Of a DNA stretch of 64,000 nt, positions 8,027 to 19,900 are shown in pieces; the first letter of the stretch is position 1, and the number at the start of each line of letters is the position of its first letter. Source of the stretch: Pelagibacteraceae bacterium AG-325-J13 (GTDB taxonomy: Bacteria; Pseudomonadota; Alphaproteobacteria; Pelagibacterales; Pelagibacteraceae); the NCBI GenBank assembly GCA_003282835.1, contig QBYL01000001.1, forward strand, positions 186,001 through 250,000, in the 5' to 3' direction. The position numbers and the translations under genes were made by a program. Under the pieces are notes generated by a model. That model made no database searches. It had not been told where the DNA came from and saw only the letters and a program-made list of their open reading frames with translations.

Positions 8027-9865
8027 TTATTCGTGAAAATAATTATATATTTTCTTTGCAATGCTGTCTTCAATTCCTTCCACTGATTTTAAATCATCTA
8101 GACTCGCCGACTCTACTGCTCTAGCAGAACCAAAGTGGTTAAGCAGAGCACGTTTTCTTTGACGGCCAATACCTTGAATTTGATCAAGCAAAGATCTACT
8201 TAAATTTTTTCTTCTTTTTGCTCTGTGTGTGCTGATAGCAAATCTATGAGCTTCATCTCTTAATCTCTGAATAAAAAATAACAAAGGATCATTTTTATTT
8301 AAATTAAATACTTTACCATTATGATAAATTTTTTCCTCACCGGCATTTCTCCTCTGTCCTTTTGCGATTGCTAGTATAGGGAGATCGTGAAGACCAAGCT
8401 CATTTAAAACTTCCCTTGAAACTGAATATTGACCTTTTCCACCATCGATCATTATTAGATCTGGTAAAGAAAGTGATCCAGTTTTCTCTTTAATAGCTTT
8501 AGAAAATCGTCTAAATAATACCTCTTTCATCATACCATAATCATCACCTTTAACTTTTTCGTTTTTGATATTGAATTTTCTGTACCTTTTTTTTATAAAC
8601 CCCTCATTCCCAAAGCAGATTAAAGCTCCGACAGAATCAGATCCTTGAATATGACTGTTATCATAAACCTCTATAAGATCAATATTGTTATTTATCCTGA
8701 ATTTTGCAGTTAGGTTTTCGATTAGATTATTGTTTGTATCTGATTGAATAATTTTTTGAGTTAAAGCTTGTTTTGCATTTTTTTCTGCAAGTTTAGAAAT
8801 ATTTATTTCATTTTTATTTTTTGCTAACTTAACTGTGATTTGTTTGTTCTCTTTTTCTGAAAATGTTTTTTCTAGCAAAACTTTTTCAGTTACATCAAAG
8901 TTAGTTAGAATTAAACTTGGCACTGTCTTATTTTCATAAAATTGGGATATAAATGATGATAGAATATCATTTACTGTGTTGTCCGGATCGTGTTTTGGAT
9001 AAAAAGCTTGATTGCCCCAATTTTGTTTGGATCTAAAAAAGAAAACTTGAACACAAGTTTTCCCTGTTTCTTTATAAATACTTATAACATCAGCTTCATT
9101 TAAATTAGTTTGATTAATTTTTTGAGATGTTTGTATTTGAGTTAAAGCTTTTATTCTATCTCTTGCAATTGCTGCCTTTTCATAGTCAAGCTCTTTACTT
9201 GCTTTCTCCATATCCTTTGAGAGATTTTTTTGAATTCTTCTAGATTTGCCTGAAATAAAGTCAATTGCATCATTAACTGTAGAAGAGTATTCCTTTTCAG
9301 TAATATGTCCTACGCAAGGACCTGAGCACCTTTTTATTTGATAAAGTATACATGGTCTTTCTCTGTTTTTAAAAACTGTATCGTCACAAACTCTTAATTG
9401 AAATATTTTTTGCAAAATTTTTATTGTCCAGTTTGCAGAACCTATTGACGCAAAAGGACCAAAATAATAACCAGATTTTGATTTTTTCCCTCTTAATTTT
9501 GTTAATTGAGGCCATTTGTCTTTATTACCGATATAAATGTATGGAAACGATTTGTCATCACGTAGGAGTATATTAAATCTGGGTTTATATTTTTTGATTA
9601 AATTAGCTTCTAAAAGTAAAGCTTCACTTTCATTGTTGGTTGTTGTTGTTTCAAGACTGTGAGTGAGCGAGAGCATTCTTTCAGTTCTTATCGGAAGATT
9701 GGACTCAGTGACGTAGTTCCTTAATCTATTTGGTATATTTTTTGCTTTTCCAATATAAAGAATTTCTCCAGAGGCACTTAGCATTTTATAAACACCTGGA
9801 TTATTGGTAATTAATGGTATTTTATCTTTAATAACTTTCTTTCCTTGTTCTAAACTATCCATCAT
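8027..9865 (-). CDS. uvrC: Excinuclease ABC subunit C
   Basis: Makes both incisions in nucleotide excision repair after UvrB loading. 612 aa. An N-terminal GIY-YIG domain ('NPGVYKML...[18 protein letters not shown]') comes first. A Cys-rich segment ('RVCDDT...[17 protein letters not shown]') follows, then a UVR motif near residues 200-235 and the RNase H-like endonuclease domain ('[21 protein letters not shown]', '[10 protein letters not shown]'). C-terminal HhH motifs close it ('[19 protein letters not shown]'). ATGATG at the start overlaps the folB stop. uvrB lies two genes upstream in the same run. Confidence 0.97.
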   Translation of the reverse strand: MMDSLEQGKKVIKDKIPLITNNPGVYKMLSASGEILYIGKAKNIPNRLRNYVTESNLPIRTERMLSLTHSLETTTTNNESEALLLEANLIKKYKPRFNILLRDDKSFPYIYIGNKDKWPQLTKLRGKKSKSGYYFGPFASIGSANWTIKILQKIFQLRVCDDTVFKNRERPCILYQIKRCSGPCVGHITEKEYSSTVNDAIDFISGKSRRIQKNLSKDMEKASKELDYEKAAIARDRIKALTQIQTSQKINQTNLNEADVISIYKETGKTCVQVFFFRSKQNWGNQAFYPKHDPDNTVNDILSSFISQFYENKTVPSLILTNFDVTEKVLLEKTFSEKENKQITVKLAKNKNEINISKLAEKNAKQALTQKIIQSDTNNNLIENLTAKFRINNNIDLIEVYDNSHIQGSDSVGALICFGNEGFIKKRYRKFNIKNEKVKGDDYGMMKEVLFRRFSKAIKEKTGSLSLPDLIMIDGGKGQYSVSREVLNELGLHDLPILAIAKGQRRNAGEEKIYHNGKVFNLNKNDPLLFFIQRLRDEAHRFAISTHRAKRRKNLSRSLLDQIQGIGRQRKRALLNHFGSARAVESASLDDLKSVEGIEDSIAKKIYNYFHE

Positions 9866-10248
9866 ATTTTTGTTTTAATAACCTCGATACCTACTGATTT
9901 TGTAGTTTTGATTATGTCTAATTTTTCAATTTTAAGCTTTATTTTCTTTACTTTTTTGTTTTTGAAAATCTCATCAAATATAGACTCTGATAAACTCTCA
10001 AGTAATTCAAAATGTTTTTTTTCAGCTACTTTTTTTATATCTTCTATTACTTTTTCGTAATTTACAATTGATTTTAATTCAGCTTTTAGGTTAGGATCAG
10101 TAGTTATTTCAATATTAAATTTTACTCTTTGCTTCTTAATTTTTTCGAAATGATGAATGCCTACAAATAAAGGTAAAACTAAGTCTTTGACAATAATTTT
10201 CTTATGATACTTGAATTTACGCTTATCTCTAAATTTTAAAATCTTCAT
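9862..10248 (-). CDS. folB: Dihydroneopterin aldolase-like protein
   Basis: A 128-aa FolB-domain protein, which in folate synthesis cleaves or epimerises dihydroneopterin. The signature '[19 protein letters not shown]...QRVKFNIEI' near residues 18-48 and '[12 protein letters not shown]...[12 protein letters not shown]' near 64-90 match the tunnel-fold family. The N-terminus has about 15 extra basic residues. It overlaps the SDR gene upstream by 4 bases and uvrC downstream by 4. Pairing with a pteridine-reductase-like SDR supports a pterin role. Confidence 0.82.
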   Translation of the reverse strand: MKILKFRDKRKFKYHKKIIVKDLVLPLFVGIHHFEKIKKQRVKFNIEITTDPNLKAELKSIVNYEKVIEDIKKVAEKKHFELLESLSESIFDEIFKNKKVKKIKLKIEKLDIIKTTKSVGIEVIKTKI

Positions 10249-11000
10249 TCTTTTGTGTTAATTATATCTGGTGTTTTCCAAGCTAAACGTTGTCCGCTAT
10301 CAACATTTATAATTTGACCTGTAATATTATCATTTTCTATTAAAAATTTCACAGCTGAACAAACATTTTTTGTTTCTACCTTTTTTTTTAAAATTGTGGA
10401 TTTCCATTGTTTTCTAAAGTGTTTTTCTGATTGTCTTTTATTTTTGAGAGTTGGTCCAGGTGATATAGCATTAACTCTTATATTTGGAGCAAGTTTCATA
10501 GCAGATGTTTTAGTAAGAGTTACTAGACTAGATTTACTTAATGTATATGAAAAGAAAAAAGGGGTTAATTTTTCCACCCTTTGATCAATTATATTTATAA
10601 TATTTCCATTATTGCCTTTAAAGAATTTAGCAAAATCTCTTGTTAAAATTGCTGGAGCTTTTAAATTAATATTAATATGTTTTAAAAAGCTTTTATCAGT
10701 AAAGTTCGTTAAATTGTCGTTTTCAAAAATCGATGCATTATTAATTAAACAATTTATACCACCCATTGCTCTATGAGCTGTTGGAATGATCTTTTGTATT
10801 TCTTTTAAATTATTCAAGTCAGCTTTAAGCAAATAAACAGTTGCGCCTAAATATTCTAAATCTTTTTTTAGTTTTTTTGCAGCGCTAATTGATTTTGAAT
10901 AATGAATAACAATTTTTGTATCATAATTAGATAATTCTAAAGCGATAGATTTTCCAATACGTGTCGCACAACCTGTTATTATTATTTTTTTGGTTTCCAT
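10245..11000 (-). CDS. SDR oxidoreductase, probable pteridine (dihydromonapterin/dihydrofolate) reductase
   Basis: A 251-aa short-chain dehydrogenase. The cofactor motif is '[15 protein letters not shown]' near residue 9. The TGxxxRIG form, with Arg in place of the usual Gly run, is typical of PTR1/FolM-type pteridine reductases that use NADPH. It also has 'LINNAS', the catalytic Tyr-x3-Lys in 'YTLSKSSL' near residue 152, and 'NAISPGPT'. It sits between uvrB (19-base overlap) and folB (4-base overlap). The FolM-like call is inferred from the motif and from folB next door; a general SDR of another pathway is not excluded. Confidence 0.78.
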   Translation of the reverse strand: METKKIIITGCATRIGKSIALELSNYDTKIVIHYSKSISAAKKLKKDLEYLGATVYLLKADLNNLKEIQKIIPTAHRAMGGINCLINNASIFENDNLTNFTDKSFLKHININLKAPAILTRDFAKFFKGNNGNIINIIDQRVEKLTPFFFSYTLSKSSLVTLTKTSAMKLAPNIRVNAISPGPTLKNKRQSEKHFRKQWKSTILKKKVETKNVCSAVKFLIENDNITGQIINVDSGQRLAWKTPDIINTKE

Positions 11001-13153
11001 TTTTTTATTGCTTTTCTAGGTTTTGTGCCCGGCATACCCATAGTTGATCTTCCTTTAGGGTATACTTTATTTTTTAATTTGTATTGACTAATTTTTGGAT
11101 TTAAAGTGATTTCTAACTCACTTGCTTCTAACTTTCTCATTTCATCCCTAATTTTAGCTGCTTCCTCAAATTCAAGATTTGAAGCTGCTTCCTTCATCTT
11201 TCTATTAAGTCCTTTTAAATGTTTTTTTAAATTGCCTCCAACATTAGACCCCTCAGATATTTTTACATAGTCTTTTTCGTATACAGACTCTAAAATATCA
11301 TTAATATCTTTCTTTATTGTCTCTGCTGTAATCTTATTCTTTTGATTATACTCTAACTGTTTGTTTCTTCTTCGATCTGTTTCTTTAATAGCTTTATCAA
11401 TACTTTTTGTTACCTTATCAGCATATAAAATTACTTTACCTTCAACATTTCTAGCTGCCCGACCAATAGTTTGAATTAAAGAAGTTTCAGATCTTAAAAA
11501 TCCCTCTTTGTCAGCATCTAAAATTGCAACTAATGCACACTCTGGGATATCTAATCCCTCTCTAAGTAAATTTATTCCGACAAGTATATCAAAAACTCCC
11601 ATTCTCAAGTCTCTGATGATTTCAATACGCTCGAGTGTGTCAATATCTGAGTGCATATACCTAACTTTCAATCCATTTTCATGAAGATACTCCGTTAAAT
11701 CTTCAGCCATTTTTTTTGTAAGAGTAGTTGCTAAAATTCTAAAACCTTTCTTTACAATACTAGCAGCTTCGTGCATCAAGTCGTCGACTTGAGTTTTCGC
11801 TGGTCTTATTTCCACCGGAGGATCAATCAAACCAGTTGGTCTTATTATTTGATCTATGTGTTGGTTTTTAGTTTGTTTTAATTCCCATGGCCCTGGTGTA
11901 GCTGAAACAAAAACAGTTTGAGTTCTCATCAAGTCCCACTCCTCAAATTTAAGAGGCCTATTGTCCATACAAGACGGAAGTCGAAAACCATATTCTGCTA
12001 ACGTTTTTTTCCTAGTATGATCTCCTTTATACATCCCATTTAATTGTGGAACAGTTACATGACTTTCATCCACAAAAATTATTGCATTATCTGGGAAGTA
12101 CTCAAAAAGAGTTGGGGGAGGTTCACCTGGTTTTCTTCCTGATAGAAATCTAGAATAATTTTCTATTCCCGCACATGTACCTGTTGCTTCAATCATTTCT
12201 AAATCAAATTTAGTTCTTTCTCTTAATCTTTGTTCTTCTAATAATTTATTATTCTCTCTATGTTTTTTTAATGTCTCTGCTAATTCAGATTTAATTTGCC
12301 GTATTGCCTGATCAATAGTTGGTTTAGGTGTAATATAGTGACTATTTGCGTAAATTTTAATTATTGAGTAATCATTGGTTTTCTCACCCGTTAGGGGATC
12401 AAATTCTTCAATTTTTTCTAATTTATTAAAATTAAAACTTATTCTCCATGCTCTATCCTCTAAATGTGATGGAAATATTTCTAAATTTTCACCTCTTACT
12501 CTAAAAGTCCCCCTGAAAAAGTTTTGATCATTTCTTTTATATTGTAAATTTACAAAAGCTTTTATTAATTGATCTCGATCGTAATCATAATTTTTTTTTA
12601 ATGTAATCGTCATTTTTGAGTAAGCTTCAACTGAACCAAGTCCGTAAATACAAGACACACTTGCAACAATAATTACATCATCTCTTTCTAACAACGATCT
12701 AGTTGCAGAATGTCTCATTCTATCTATCTGCTCATTTATTGATGCTTCTTTTTCAATGTAAGTGTCGGACCTTGGCACATATGCTTCTGGAGTGTAATAA
12801 TCATAGTAAGAGACAAAATATTCTACGGCATTATCTGGGAAGAAGCTTTTAAACTCACCGTACAATTGTGCAGCTAAAGTTTTGTTAGGTGCAAGGATCA
12901 AAGCAGGTCGATTTGCTTTTTCTATTACTTTAGCCATTGTAAATGTTTTACCTGATCCAGTGACACCTAGGAGAACCTGCTCATGTTTATTATCTTTAAG
13001 ATTTTTAAGCAATTTTTTTATAGCTTCTGGTTGGTCGCCATTAGGTTGAAAATTGCTTTTTATTTTAAATTTAATACCACCCTCAAGCTTAGGTTTATCG
13101 CTATGGTTATTAACTTCTAAATCTTCCATTTTTTCTTGATAAGTATTTTGCAT
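10982..13153 (-). CDS. uvrB: Excinuclease ABC subunit B
   Basis: ATP-dependent damage-verification helicase of nucleotide excision repair. 723 aa, about 50 longer than E. coli because of an N-terminal extension and a basic C-terminal tail ending '[11 protein letters not shown]'. Walker A '[15 protein letters not shown]' near residue 62, the beta-hairpin '[20 protein letters not shown]', DEAD-type '[11 protein letters not shown]', motif VI 'QTIGRAARN' and a C-terminal UVR motif ('[19 protein letters not shown]') are all present. A second Met at codon 9 could be the start. First gene of the uvrB-SDR-folB-uvrC-pgsA run and divergent from the aminotransferase gene across 41 bases. Confidence 0.97.
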   Translation of the reverse strand: MQNTYQEKMEDLEVNNHSDKPKLEGGIKFKIKSNFQPNGDQPEAIKKLLKNLKDNKHEQVLLGVTGSGKTFTMAKVIEKANRPALILAPNKTLAAQLYGEFKSFFPDNAVEYFVSYYDYYTPEAYVPRSDTYIEKEASINEQIDRMRHSATRSLLERDDVIIVASVSCIYGLGSVEAYSKMTITLKKNYDYDRDQLIKAFVNLQYKRNDQNFFRGTFRVRGENLEIFPSHLEDRAWRISFNFNKLEKIEEFDPLTGEKTNDYSIIKIYANSHYITPKPTIDQAIRQIKSELAETLKKHRENNKLLEEQRLRERTKFDLEMIEATGTCAGIENYSRFLSGRKPGEPPPTLFEYFPDNAIIFVDESHVTVPQLNGMYKGDHTRKKTLAEYGFRLPSCMDNRPLKFEEWDLMRTQTVFVSATPGPWELKQTKNQHIDQIIRPTGLIDPPVEIRPAKTQVDDLMHEAASIVKKGFRILATTLTKKMAEDLTEYLHENGLKVRYMHSDIDTLERIEIIRDLRMGVFDILVGINLLREGLDIPECALVAILDADKEGFLRSETSLIQTIGRAARNVEGKVILYADKVTKSIDKAIKETDRRRNKQLEYNQKNKITAETIKKDINDILESVYEKDYVKISEGSNVGGNLKKHLKGLNRKMKEAASNLEFEEAAKIRDEMRKLEASELEITLNPKISQYKLKNKVYPKGRSTMGMPGTKPRKAIKKWKPKK

Positions 13154-13194
13154 TTTGTGTTAATAATAATTTAAAAAAAATATTATAAATTTCA

Positions 13195-14382
13195 ATGAGC
13201 ATAGTTTCCAATAGTTTAAAACGAATAAAACCATCACCTACTATGGCAGTGACCTCAAAAGCAAGGGAAATGAAGGCTGCTGGCAAAGATGTCATAGGTT
13301 TAGGGGCTGGGGAACCAGATTTTGACACACCTGATAATATTAAAGAAGCTGCGATAAGGGCTATTAAAAGCGGTGATACCAAATATACAGCAGTAGATGG
13401 TACACCTGTTTTGAAAAAAGCTATTCAAGCAAAATTTTTAAGGGAGAATAATTTAACATTTTCAATCGATCAAATAACAGTTGGCACTGGCGGTAAGCAA
13501 GTTTTGTATAATACGTTTATGGCAACTATTAACAAAGGTGACGAAGTAATTATTCCCGCTCCTTACTGGGTTTCTTACCCTGATATTATTTTGTTGGCTG
13601 GCGGCAAACCCAAAATAGTAAAATGTGATGAAAAGAATAGTTTTAAAATTACACCAGAGCAATTAAAAAAAGCTATATCAAAAAAAACAAAATGGGTAAT
13701 TTTAAACTCACCTTCGAATCCCACTGGTTCAGCTTATACTAAAAAAGAAATTGAAGGTCTTTCAAAAGTTTTAATGAAGCATAAGAAAGTTTTTATTCTA
13801 AGTGATGATATATATGAACATATTACTTATGATGATTTTAAATTCTATACAATAGCACAAATACAAGAACTAAAAGAAAGAACCTTAACCATGAACGGGG
13901 TAAGCAAATCTTACTCCATGACTGGTTGGAGAATAGGTTATGCCGCAGGTCCAAAAGAAATAATTAAAGCGATTGCAAAAATTCAATCTCAATCAACAAG
14001 TAATCCAACTTCTATAAGCCAAGCAGCAGCAGTAGAAGCTCTAAATGGCACTCAATCTTTTATAAAAGAACGTGCTGACTCATTTAAAAAGAGAAGAGAT
14101 TTCGTAGTTGATAGTTTAAATAAAATAGAAGGAATAAGTTGTTTAAGACCAGAGGGAGCTTTTTATGTTTTTCCTAATTGTAAAAAGTTGTTAGGAAAAA
14201 AAACAAAAGTAAAAAATGACAGAGATTTTGTAGAAAAATTACTTGTAAAATCCCAGGTAGCAGTCGTTCAAGGTTCTGCGTTTGGTTTAGACGGTTATTT
14301 TAGAATATCTTACGCAACCTCAACAGAGAATTTAAAAAAAGCGATGGAGAGAATAAAGAGTTTTTGTGGAAGTCTTACTTAA
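13195..14382 (+). CDS. aspC: Aspartate aminotransferase (class I, Ib subgroup)
   Basis: PLP enzyme that interconverts aspartate/2-oxoglutarate and oxaloacetate/glutamate. 395 aa. N-terminal 'LGAGEPDFDTPDNI' near residue 37, 'NSPSNPTGSAYT' near 173, 'LSDDIYEHITYD', the PLP-lysine 'NGVSKSYSMTGWRIGY' near 235-250 and 'GAFYVFPN' are all of the Ib subgroup common in alphaproteobacteria. It ends four bases inside the convergent trxB. Some members of this subgroup also use prephenate or aromatic acids, so substrate range is open. Confidence 0.9.
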   Translation: MSIVSNSLKRIKPSPTMAVTSKAREMKAAGKDVIGLGAGEPDFDTPDNIKEAAIRAIKSGDTKYTAVDGTPVLKKAIQAKFLRENNLTFSIDQITVGTGGKQVLYNTFMATINKGDEVIIPAPYWVSYPDIILLAGGKPKIVKCDEKNSFKITPEQLKKAISKKTKWVILNSPSNPTGSAYTKKEIEGLSKVLMKHKKVFILSDDIYEHITYDDFKFYTIAQIQELKERTLTMNGVSKSYSMTGWRIGYAAGPKEIIKAIAKIQSQSTSNPTSISQAAAVEALNGTQSFIKERADSFKKRRDFVVDSLNKIEGISCLRPEGAFYVFPNCKKLLGKKTKVKNDRDFVEKLLVKSQVAVVQGSAFGLDGYFRISYATSTENLKKAMERIKSFCGSLT

Positions 14383-15329
14383 TTAGTATTAGAAAGATAT
14401 TTTTCAGCTTCTAAAGCAGACATACATCCCATACCAGCCGCGGTTACTGCTTGTCTAAATACTTTATCTTTTACATCTCCTGCTGCAAAGACCCCTGGTA
14501 TATTTGTTTCGGTTGAGTCAGGTTTTGTAATTAGATATCCTTCATTATCCATTTTAAGCTGATCTTTAAATAATGAAGTTGCTGGGTCATGACCAATTGC
14601 GATAAATAAACCATCAACCTTCAATTCTTTAATTTTATTATCTTTAACATTTTTAATCTTAATTGCATTCATGCTTTTTGGTTTTCCATTACCCAAAACT
14701 TCAGTTACAACACTATCCCAGACAATTTCAACTTTTTTGTTCGCTTTTAATTTTTCTTGTAGCATTTTTTCTGCTCTTAATTTATTTCTTCTGTGTATTA
14801 GTTTAACTTTAGACGCGAACTTAGTTAAAAACATTGCTTCCTCGACTGCTGCATTTCCACCACCAACAACTGCAACTTCTTTATCTTTGAAAAAAAATCC
14901 ATCACAAGTCGCACATGCTGAAACTCCAAATCCACGAAAATTTTGTTCTGACTCTAAATTTAACCATCTTGCTTGAGCTCCAGTAGAAATTATAATTGAG
15001 TCCGCCGTGTAAACTTGTCCACTATCCCCAACAACTTTAAATGGTTTTTCAGACAAATCCACTTTATTGATATGATCTTGAATCATCTCAGTTCCAACTG
15101 CTTCGGCCTGACCTTTCATTTCCTCCATAAGCCATGGACCCTGAATTACTTTAGAATAACCAGGGTAATTTTCTACGTCAGTTGTAGTTGTTAATTGACC
15201 TCCTGGTTGAGAACCGTGAACTAAAATTGGCTTTAACATAGCTCTTGCGGCGTAAATAGCCGCAGTATAACCAGCTGGTCCTGACCCAAGTATTAACACT
15301 TTTGTATGTTTAGTTGATTTATTATTCAT
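14379..15329 (-). CDS. trxB: Thioredoxin reductase
   Basis: FAD/NADPH enzyme that reduces thioredoxin in the cytoplasm. 316 aa, typical length. N-terminal FAD motif 'LGSGPAGYTAAIYAARA' near residue 13, redox-active 'CATCDGFFF' near 140, NADPH-binding 'VVGGGNAAVEEA' near 156 and C-terminal 'VFAAGDVKDK..RQAVTAAGMG' are intact. It is divergent from the ELM1-family gene across 24 bases and convergent with aspC. Confidence 0.97.
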   Translation of the reverse strand: MNNKSTKHTKVLILGSGPAGYTAAIYAARAMLKPILVHGSQPGGQLTTTTDVENYPGYSKVIQGPWLMEEMKGQAEAVGTEMIQDHINKVDLSEKPFKVVGDSGQVYTADSIIISTGAQARWLNLESEQNFRGFGVSACATCDGFFFKDKEVAVVGGGNAAVEEAMFLTKFASKVKLIHRRNKLRAEKMLQEKLKANKKVEIVWDSVVTEVLGNGKPKSMNAIKIKNVKDNKIKELKVDGLFIAIGHDPATSLFKDQLKMDNEGYLITKPDSTETNIPGVFAAGDVKDKVFRQAVTAAGMGCMSALEAEKYLSNTN

Positions 15330-15353
15330 TATGATAGGTTTATATAGTAACTA

Positions 15354-16304
15354 ATGTTGGAATTAAAAGCACTTCTTTTAACGCAAGGTATGCATGGAAT
15401 GGTGAGCCAAGTAGAAGGCCTTGCAAAAGCTTTGAAAATTAATTTTAAGCACCAAAAAATTAAATTAAAACCGTTTTGGAATTTTATACCTCCAAAAATA
15501 ACTCCAATTTCAGAAAACTTACTAACAGAAAAATTCGTTTGTGATAGTAAAATTGTGATTTCATGTGGAAGAAAAAGCGTGATTCCCTCAATTGCATTGA
15601 AAAAAAGACTCGGTAAAGAGATATTTAATATTCATATTCAAGATCCCAAAGTGTCTTTTAAGCATTTTGATTTAATTATAAGTCCTGAACATGACGGAAT
15701 AAAAGGCGATAATGTTTTAACTACTCGTGGTTCGATACATTATTTAACAAAAAAAGAAATAATTGAAAACACAAATTACTTAAAATTTGAAAAAGGGAAA
15801 AAAAAGATCGTCACTTTTGTTATCGGAGGTCCAAATAAGTATTATGATTATTCAGATGAACAAATTCATTACATATTTAATAAAGTAAAAACTTTATTTA
15901 CTCCAGACAAATATAAGATCGTAGTTATACCATCGTATAGGACTCCAGCTGAAGTAATTAAAAAAGCGTATAATACATTTAGTGTAAATCATTATGTAGT
16001 AAAAACTATTGACAAAAAAGCATACTTAAGCTCGCTTTCAATAGCTGACTATATAATTGTAACATGTGATTCTACTTCCATGATTTCAGAGGCGGCTGTC
16101 ACAGGCAAACCAGTTTATATGGCTATGATGAAGCCAAAAAAAAGTATAAGAAGATTTAAAAGTTTTTATACTCAGTTTAAAGAACTTGGGATCGCTAAAG
16201 AATTGACAGAAAGCATTGACAATTGGAGTTATGATAAGTTAGATGAGGTAAATAGAATTGCACCTATAATTAAGGAAAGAATGAAATTAAATGGAATTAC
16301 TTAA
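15354..16304 (+). CDS. ELM1-family (DUF1022) putative glycosyltransferase-fold protein
   Basis: A 316-aa member of the ELM1 family. The plant homologue ELM1 recruits a dynamin to mitochondria; the bacterial function is unknown and the fold is predicted to be GT-B-like. Family blocks are 'LLLTQGMHGMVSQVEGLAKAL' in type at residues 8-28, 'VISCGRKSVIPSIALKK' near 63, 'HIQDPKVSFKHFDLII..HDG' near 93 and 'VTCDSTSMISEAAVTGKPVY' near 236. It has no signal peptide. It overlaps the next gene by 14 bases, so the two are probably made together. Confidence 0.8.
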   Translation: MLELKALLLTQGMHGMVSQVEGLAKALKINFKHQKIKLKPFWNFIPPKITPISENLLTEKFVCDSKIVISCGRKSVIPSIALKKRLGKEIFNIHIQDPKVSFKHFDLIISPEHDGIKGDNVLTTRGSIHYLTKKEIIENTNYLKFEKGKKKIVTFVIGGPNKYYDYSDEQIHYIFNKVKTLFTPDKYKIVVIPSYRTPAEVIKKAYNTFSVNHYVVKTIDKKAYLSSLSIADYIIVTCDSTSMISEAAVTGKPVYMAMMKPKKSIRRFKSFYTQFKELGIAKELTESIDNWSYDKLDEVNRIAPIIKERMKLNGIT

Positions 16305-16953
16305 ATCACTACAAACAAGGACCAAACTATATAGCGATCCTTTTAAACATTTTGAAATTAATCAACCTCTGACTGCTAAAGCGATTGATGAAATTTCTAT
16401 GGCAGAAATAACTGATCCTAGAAAAGAAAATCTTAATTACGATGGAACAAGGGCTTTGGATGGAGGTGAAGGTTCTTTTCGAGCTGGTATTAAAGATGGC
16501 GGAAAAGCAAAAAAAATTAGATGTTATGTTACTAAAGAAAACTCTAATCAATTTCCAAATTTAACAAAATTCATTGAAGAATTAAGATCGCCTGAAGTTT
16601 ATAAAAAAATTGGATCATTAATTGGAAAAGATTTAAGTAATTCTTATGTGAGACTTGAAGTGATTTGTGATCGAGAAGGTTTCTGGCTAAAACCACATTG
16701 TGATATAGAAGAAAAATTAATGTCTTCAATAGTTTTTGTCAATTTACACGACGAGTCAGAAAATCTTGGAACTGATTTTTATGACGCAAAATTAAATAAA
16801 GTCAAAACTGTTCCTTACAAGCATAATTACGGATATTTTTTTACAAGTGGCCCAAACACTTGGCATGGTATGGAAAAAAAAGAGATTAAAAAAGAACGTA
16901 GATGTATTCAGATCAACTATGTTACATTCGAGACTGATTGGAAAGTTAAGTAA
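16291..16953 (+). CDS. 2OG-Fe(II) oxygenase superfamily protein
   Basis: A 220-aa protein with the double-stranded beta-helix iron site. 'WLKPHCDIEEK' near residue 131 supplies His and Asp, 'NTWHGM' near 189 the distal His, and 'RRCIQINYV' near 203 the 2-oxoglutarate-binding Arg. The N-terminal half shows no motif I recognise. Its start lies inside the ELM1-family gene (14-base overlap), which suggests a shared pathway. The substrate is unknown; protein or small-molecule hydroxylation are both possible. Confidence 0.72.
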   Translation: MELLKSLQTRTKLYSDPFKHFEINQPLTAKAIDEISMAEITDPRKENLNYDGTRALDGGEGSFRAGIKDGGKAKKIRCYVTKENSNQFPNLTKFIEELRSPEVYKKIGSLIGKDLSNSYVRLEVICDREGFWLKPHCDIEEKLMSSIVFVNLHDESENLGTDFYDAKLNKVKTVPYKHNYGYFFTSGPNTWHGMEKKEIKKERRCIQINYVTFETDWKVK

Positions 16954-16970
16954 ATTAAACTTTACTCAAT

Positions 16971-19900
16971 TTAAATATCTTGAAGCGAAGTAACAGTAAT
17001 TTTTTTTGTTTTTAAAGATTTTATCCCTTCCAAACATACATAGGCAGTCGACATATTTGTACAATAAGGAACTTTATTTGCTAATGTAGCTCTTCTTAAT
17101 GCTAAAGCATCATTTAGTTGTTTTTCGCTATTACCACCACCGGTATTAATTACTAAAGCAATTTTTTTTGAATTTAATATATCGACTATATGAGGAGAAC
17201 CTTGGTTCACCTTATTTATTTTTTTACACTTAATTCCTTGCTGGCTCATATAGTTAGCAGTACCTTCAGTCCCGCAAATTTTAAAATTTAATTTAACCAA
17301 TTGTTTTGCTAATTCTACCCCCTCTTCTTTATGGCTATTTTTTAAAGAGATAAAGGCTAAACCCTTTTTTGGAAGAGAGTTAGAGGCTGCAATTTGGCTT
17401 TTTGCAAAAGCCATACCAAAATTTTTATCAAATCCCATAACTTCACCAGTGGATTTCATTTCTGGGCCAAGAAGCAAGTCGCTATTAGGAAACTTATTGA
17501 AGGGAAATACCGCCTCTTTGACAGCAAACATATTTTTAGTTTTACTTTTTAAATTGAACTTTGATAGTTTTTCTCCAGCCATCACTCTAGAAGCAATTTT
17601 AGCTAATGGTAAATTTTTTGCTTTCGAAACAAATGGGACTGTTCTACTGGCTCTTGGATTCACTTCAATTACAAAAATTTGATCTTTTTTGATAGCAAAT
17701 TGAATATTCATTAATCCTTTTACTTTCAATGCCAAAGCTAACTTTTTAGTTTGATTTTCAATTTCTTTTATTAAAAATGATTTTATAGATACCGGCGGTA
17801 AACTACATGCTGAGTCTCCAGAATGTATTCCAGCTTCTTCTATATGTTGCATAATACCTGCAACGAAAACATTTTTACCGTCAGAAATTGCATCGACGTC
17901 TACTTCCATCGCATTATCTATAAACTTATCAATTAATATTGGATTTTTTTCAGCTACTTTAAATGCCTCTTTGACAAAGTTTTTAAGTTGCTTTTTTTCA
18001 TGAACTATCTCCATTGCTCTTCCACCTAATACGTATGATGGCCTTACCATTAATGGTAAACCAATTTTTTCTGCGATTTTTATTGCTTGGGAAAAATTTT
18101 TTGCAATACCACTTTCAGCTTGTTTTAATTTTAGTTTATTTAAAAGCCTTCTAAATCTATCTCTATCTTCCGCAATATCAATCGATGAATATTGAGTTCC
18201 TAAAATTGGAAGTTTGTTTTTGTATAAGAATTTTGCGAGTTTAATTGGAGTTTGTCCACCAAATTGAGTGATTACTCCTTTTAAATTACCTTTAGACTTT
18301 TCCTTTTTTATAATATTGAAAACGTATTCTTCAATTAAAGGTTCGAAATATAATCTATCACTGGTATCATAATCTGTAGATACCGTTTCTGGATTACAAT
18401 TAACCATTATAGTTTCATACTTAACATCTTTAAGAGCAAAACTAGCTTGGCAACAACAGTAATCAAATTCTATACCTTGACCTATTCTGTTTGGACCTCC
18501 ACCAAGTATGATTATTTTTTTTTTATTAGATGGATCAGCCTCACACTCTGAGCTGATAGAAAAATTTCTTTGATAAGTTGAATACATATATGGTGTAAAT
18601 GATTTAAATTCTGCAGCACAAGTATCTACCTTTTTATAAACAGGATAGACTTTTAACGCTTCTCTCTTATTTCTAATTACTGTTTCTGAAGTTTTAGTAA
18701 GTTCTGATAATTTTTTATCTGAGAATCCAATTGATTTAACATAATTAAGTTCACTAAAGGTTTTTGGAAGACCATTCTTTTTGATTTTAATTTCACTATC
18801 TATAATTTCTTTAATTTGATTTAAAAACCAAGGATCTATTTTTGAGAGCTTATGTATTTTTGTTAAATTGATCTTTTTTCTAATAGCTTCTCCAACAAGC
18901 AAAATTTTGTTTGGAATATTTTCTTTTAGTTTTTTCTCAATTTGTTTTGCACTTAAATTAAATATTTGATCCAACCCTGTAAAACCAGTTTCAAGAGAGA
19001 CCAAAGCTTTTTGTAAAGATTCTTTAAAATTTCTTCCTATTGCCATAGCTTCACCAACAGATTTCATAGATGTTCCTAAAACTGCGGCTGAATTTGAGAA
19101 TTTTTCAAAGGTAAATCTAGGTATCTTAGTAACTACGTAGTCAATGGTTGGTTCAAAAGAAGCAGGAGTTACCTTTGTAATCTCATTTTTTAATTCATCT
19201 AAAGTGTACCCAACTGCTAACTTCGCCGCTACCTTCGCTATTGGAAAACCAGTTGCTTTAGATGCTAATGCTGAAGATCTTGAAACCCTAGGATTCATTT
19301 CTATAATCACCATTCTTCCATTTTTAGGATTTATTGCGAACTGTACGTTAGATCCACCTGTTTCCACACCAATTTTTCTTAAGCAAGCTATAGAGGCGTT
19401 TCTCATTACTTGATATTCTTTATCTGTTAAAGTTAGAGCTGGCGCTAAAGTAACAGAGTCTCCTGTGTGAATTCCCATAGGGTCTAAATTTTCAATTGAG
19501 CAAATGATAATACAGTTATCTTTTCTATCCCTAACCACTTCCATCTCAAATTCTTTCCAACCTTCTAAACATTCTTCGACTAGAACTTGATTTACTGGAG
19601 ATTCATGTAGACCATTTTTAATTATTTTAAAGAATTCTTTTTTAGACTTAGCTATACCACCTCCAAGACCTCCCAAAGTAAAAGCTGGCCTAATTATTGC
19701 TGGTAATCCAATTTGTTTTAAAGCTCCAGAAGATTGATTGAAATTATTTACAATCTTTGATTTAGGTAAATCTAAACCTATATCAATCATATTTTTTCTA
19801 AATTTTTTTCTATCTTCAGCATTAGAAATAGCTTTTGAATTAGCCCCAATGAGTTCAATTTTATATTTTTTTAGTATTCCTTCTTTTTCGGCCTCCATTG

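Noticed and set aside
13110-13382. Minus-strand 90-codon open frame upstream of uvrB
   Set aside because: It overlaps the uvrB start and the well-conserved aspartate aminotransferase N-terminus; no independent support.
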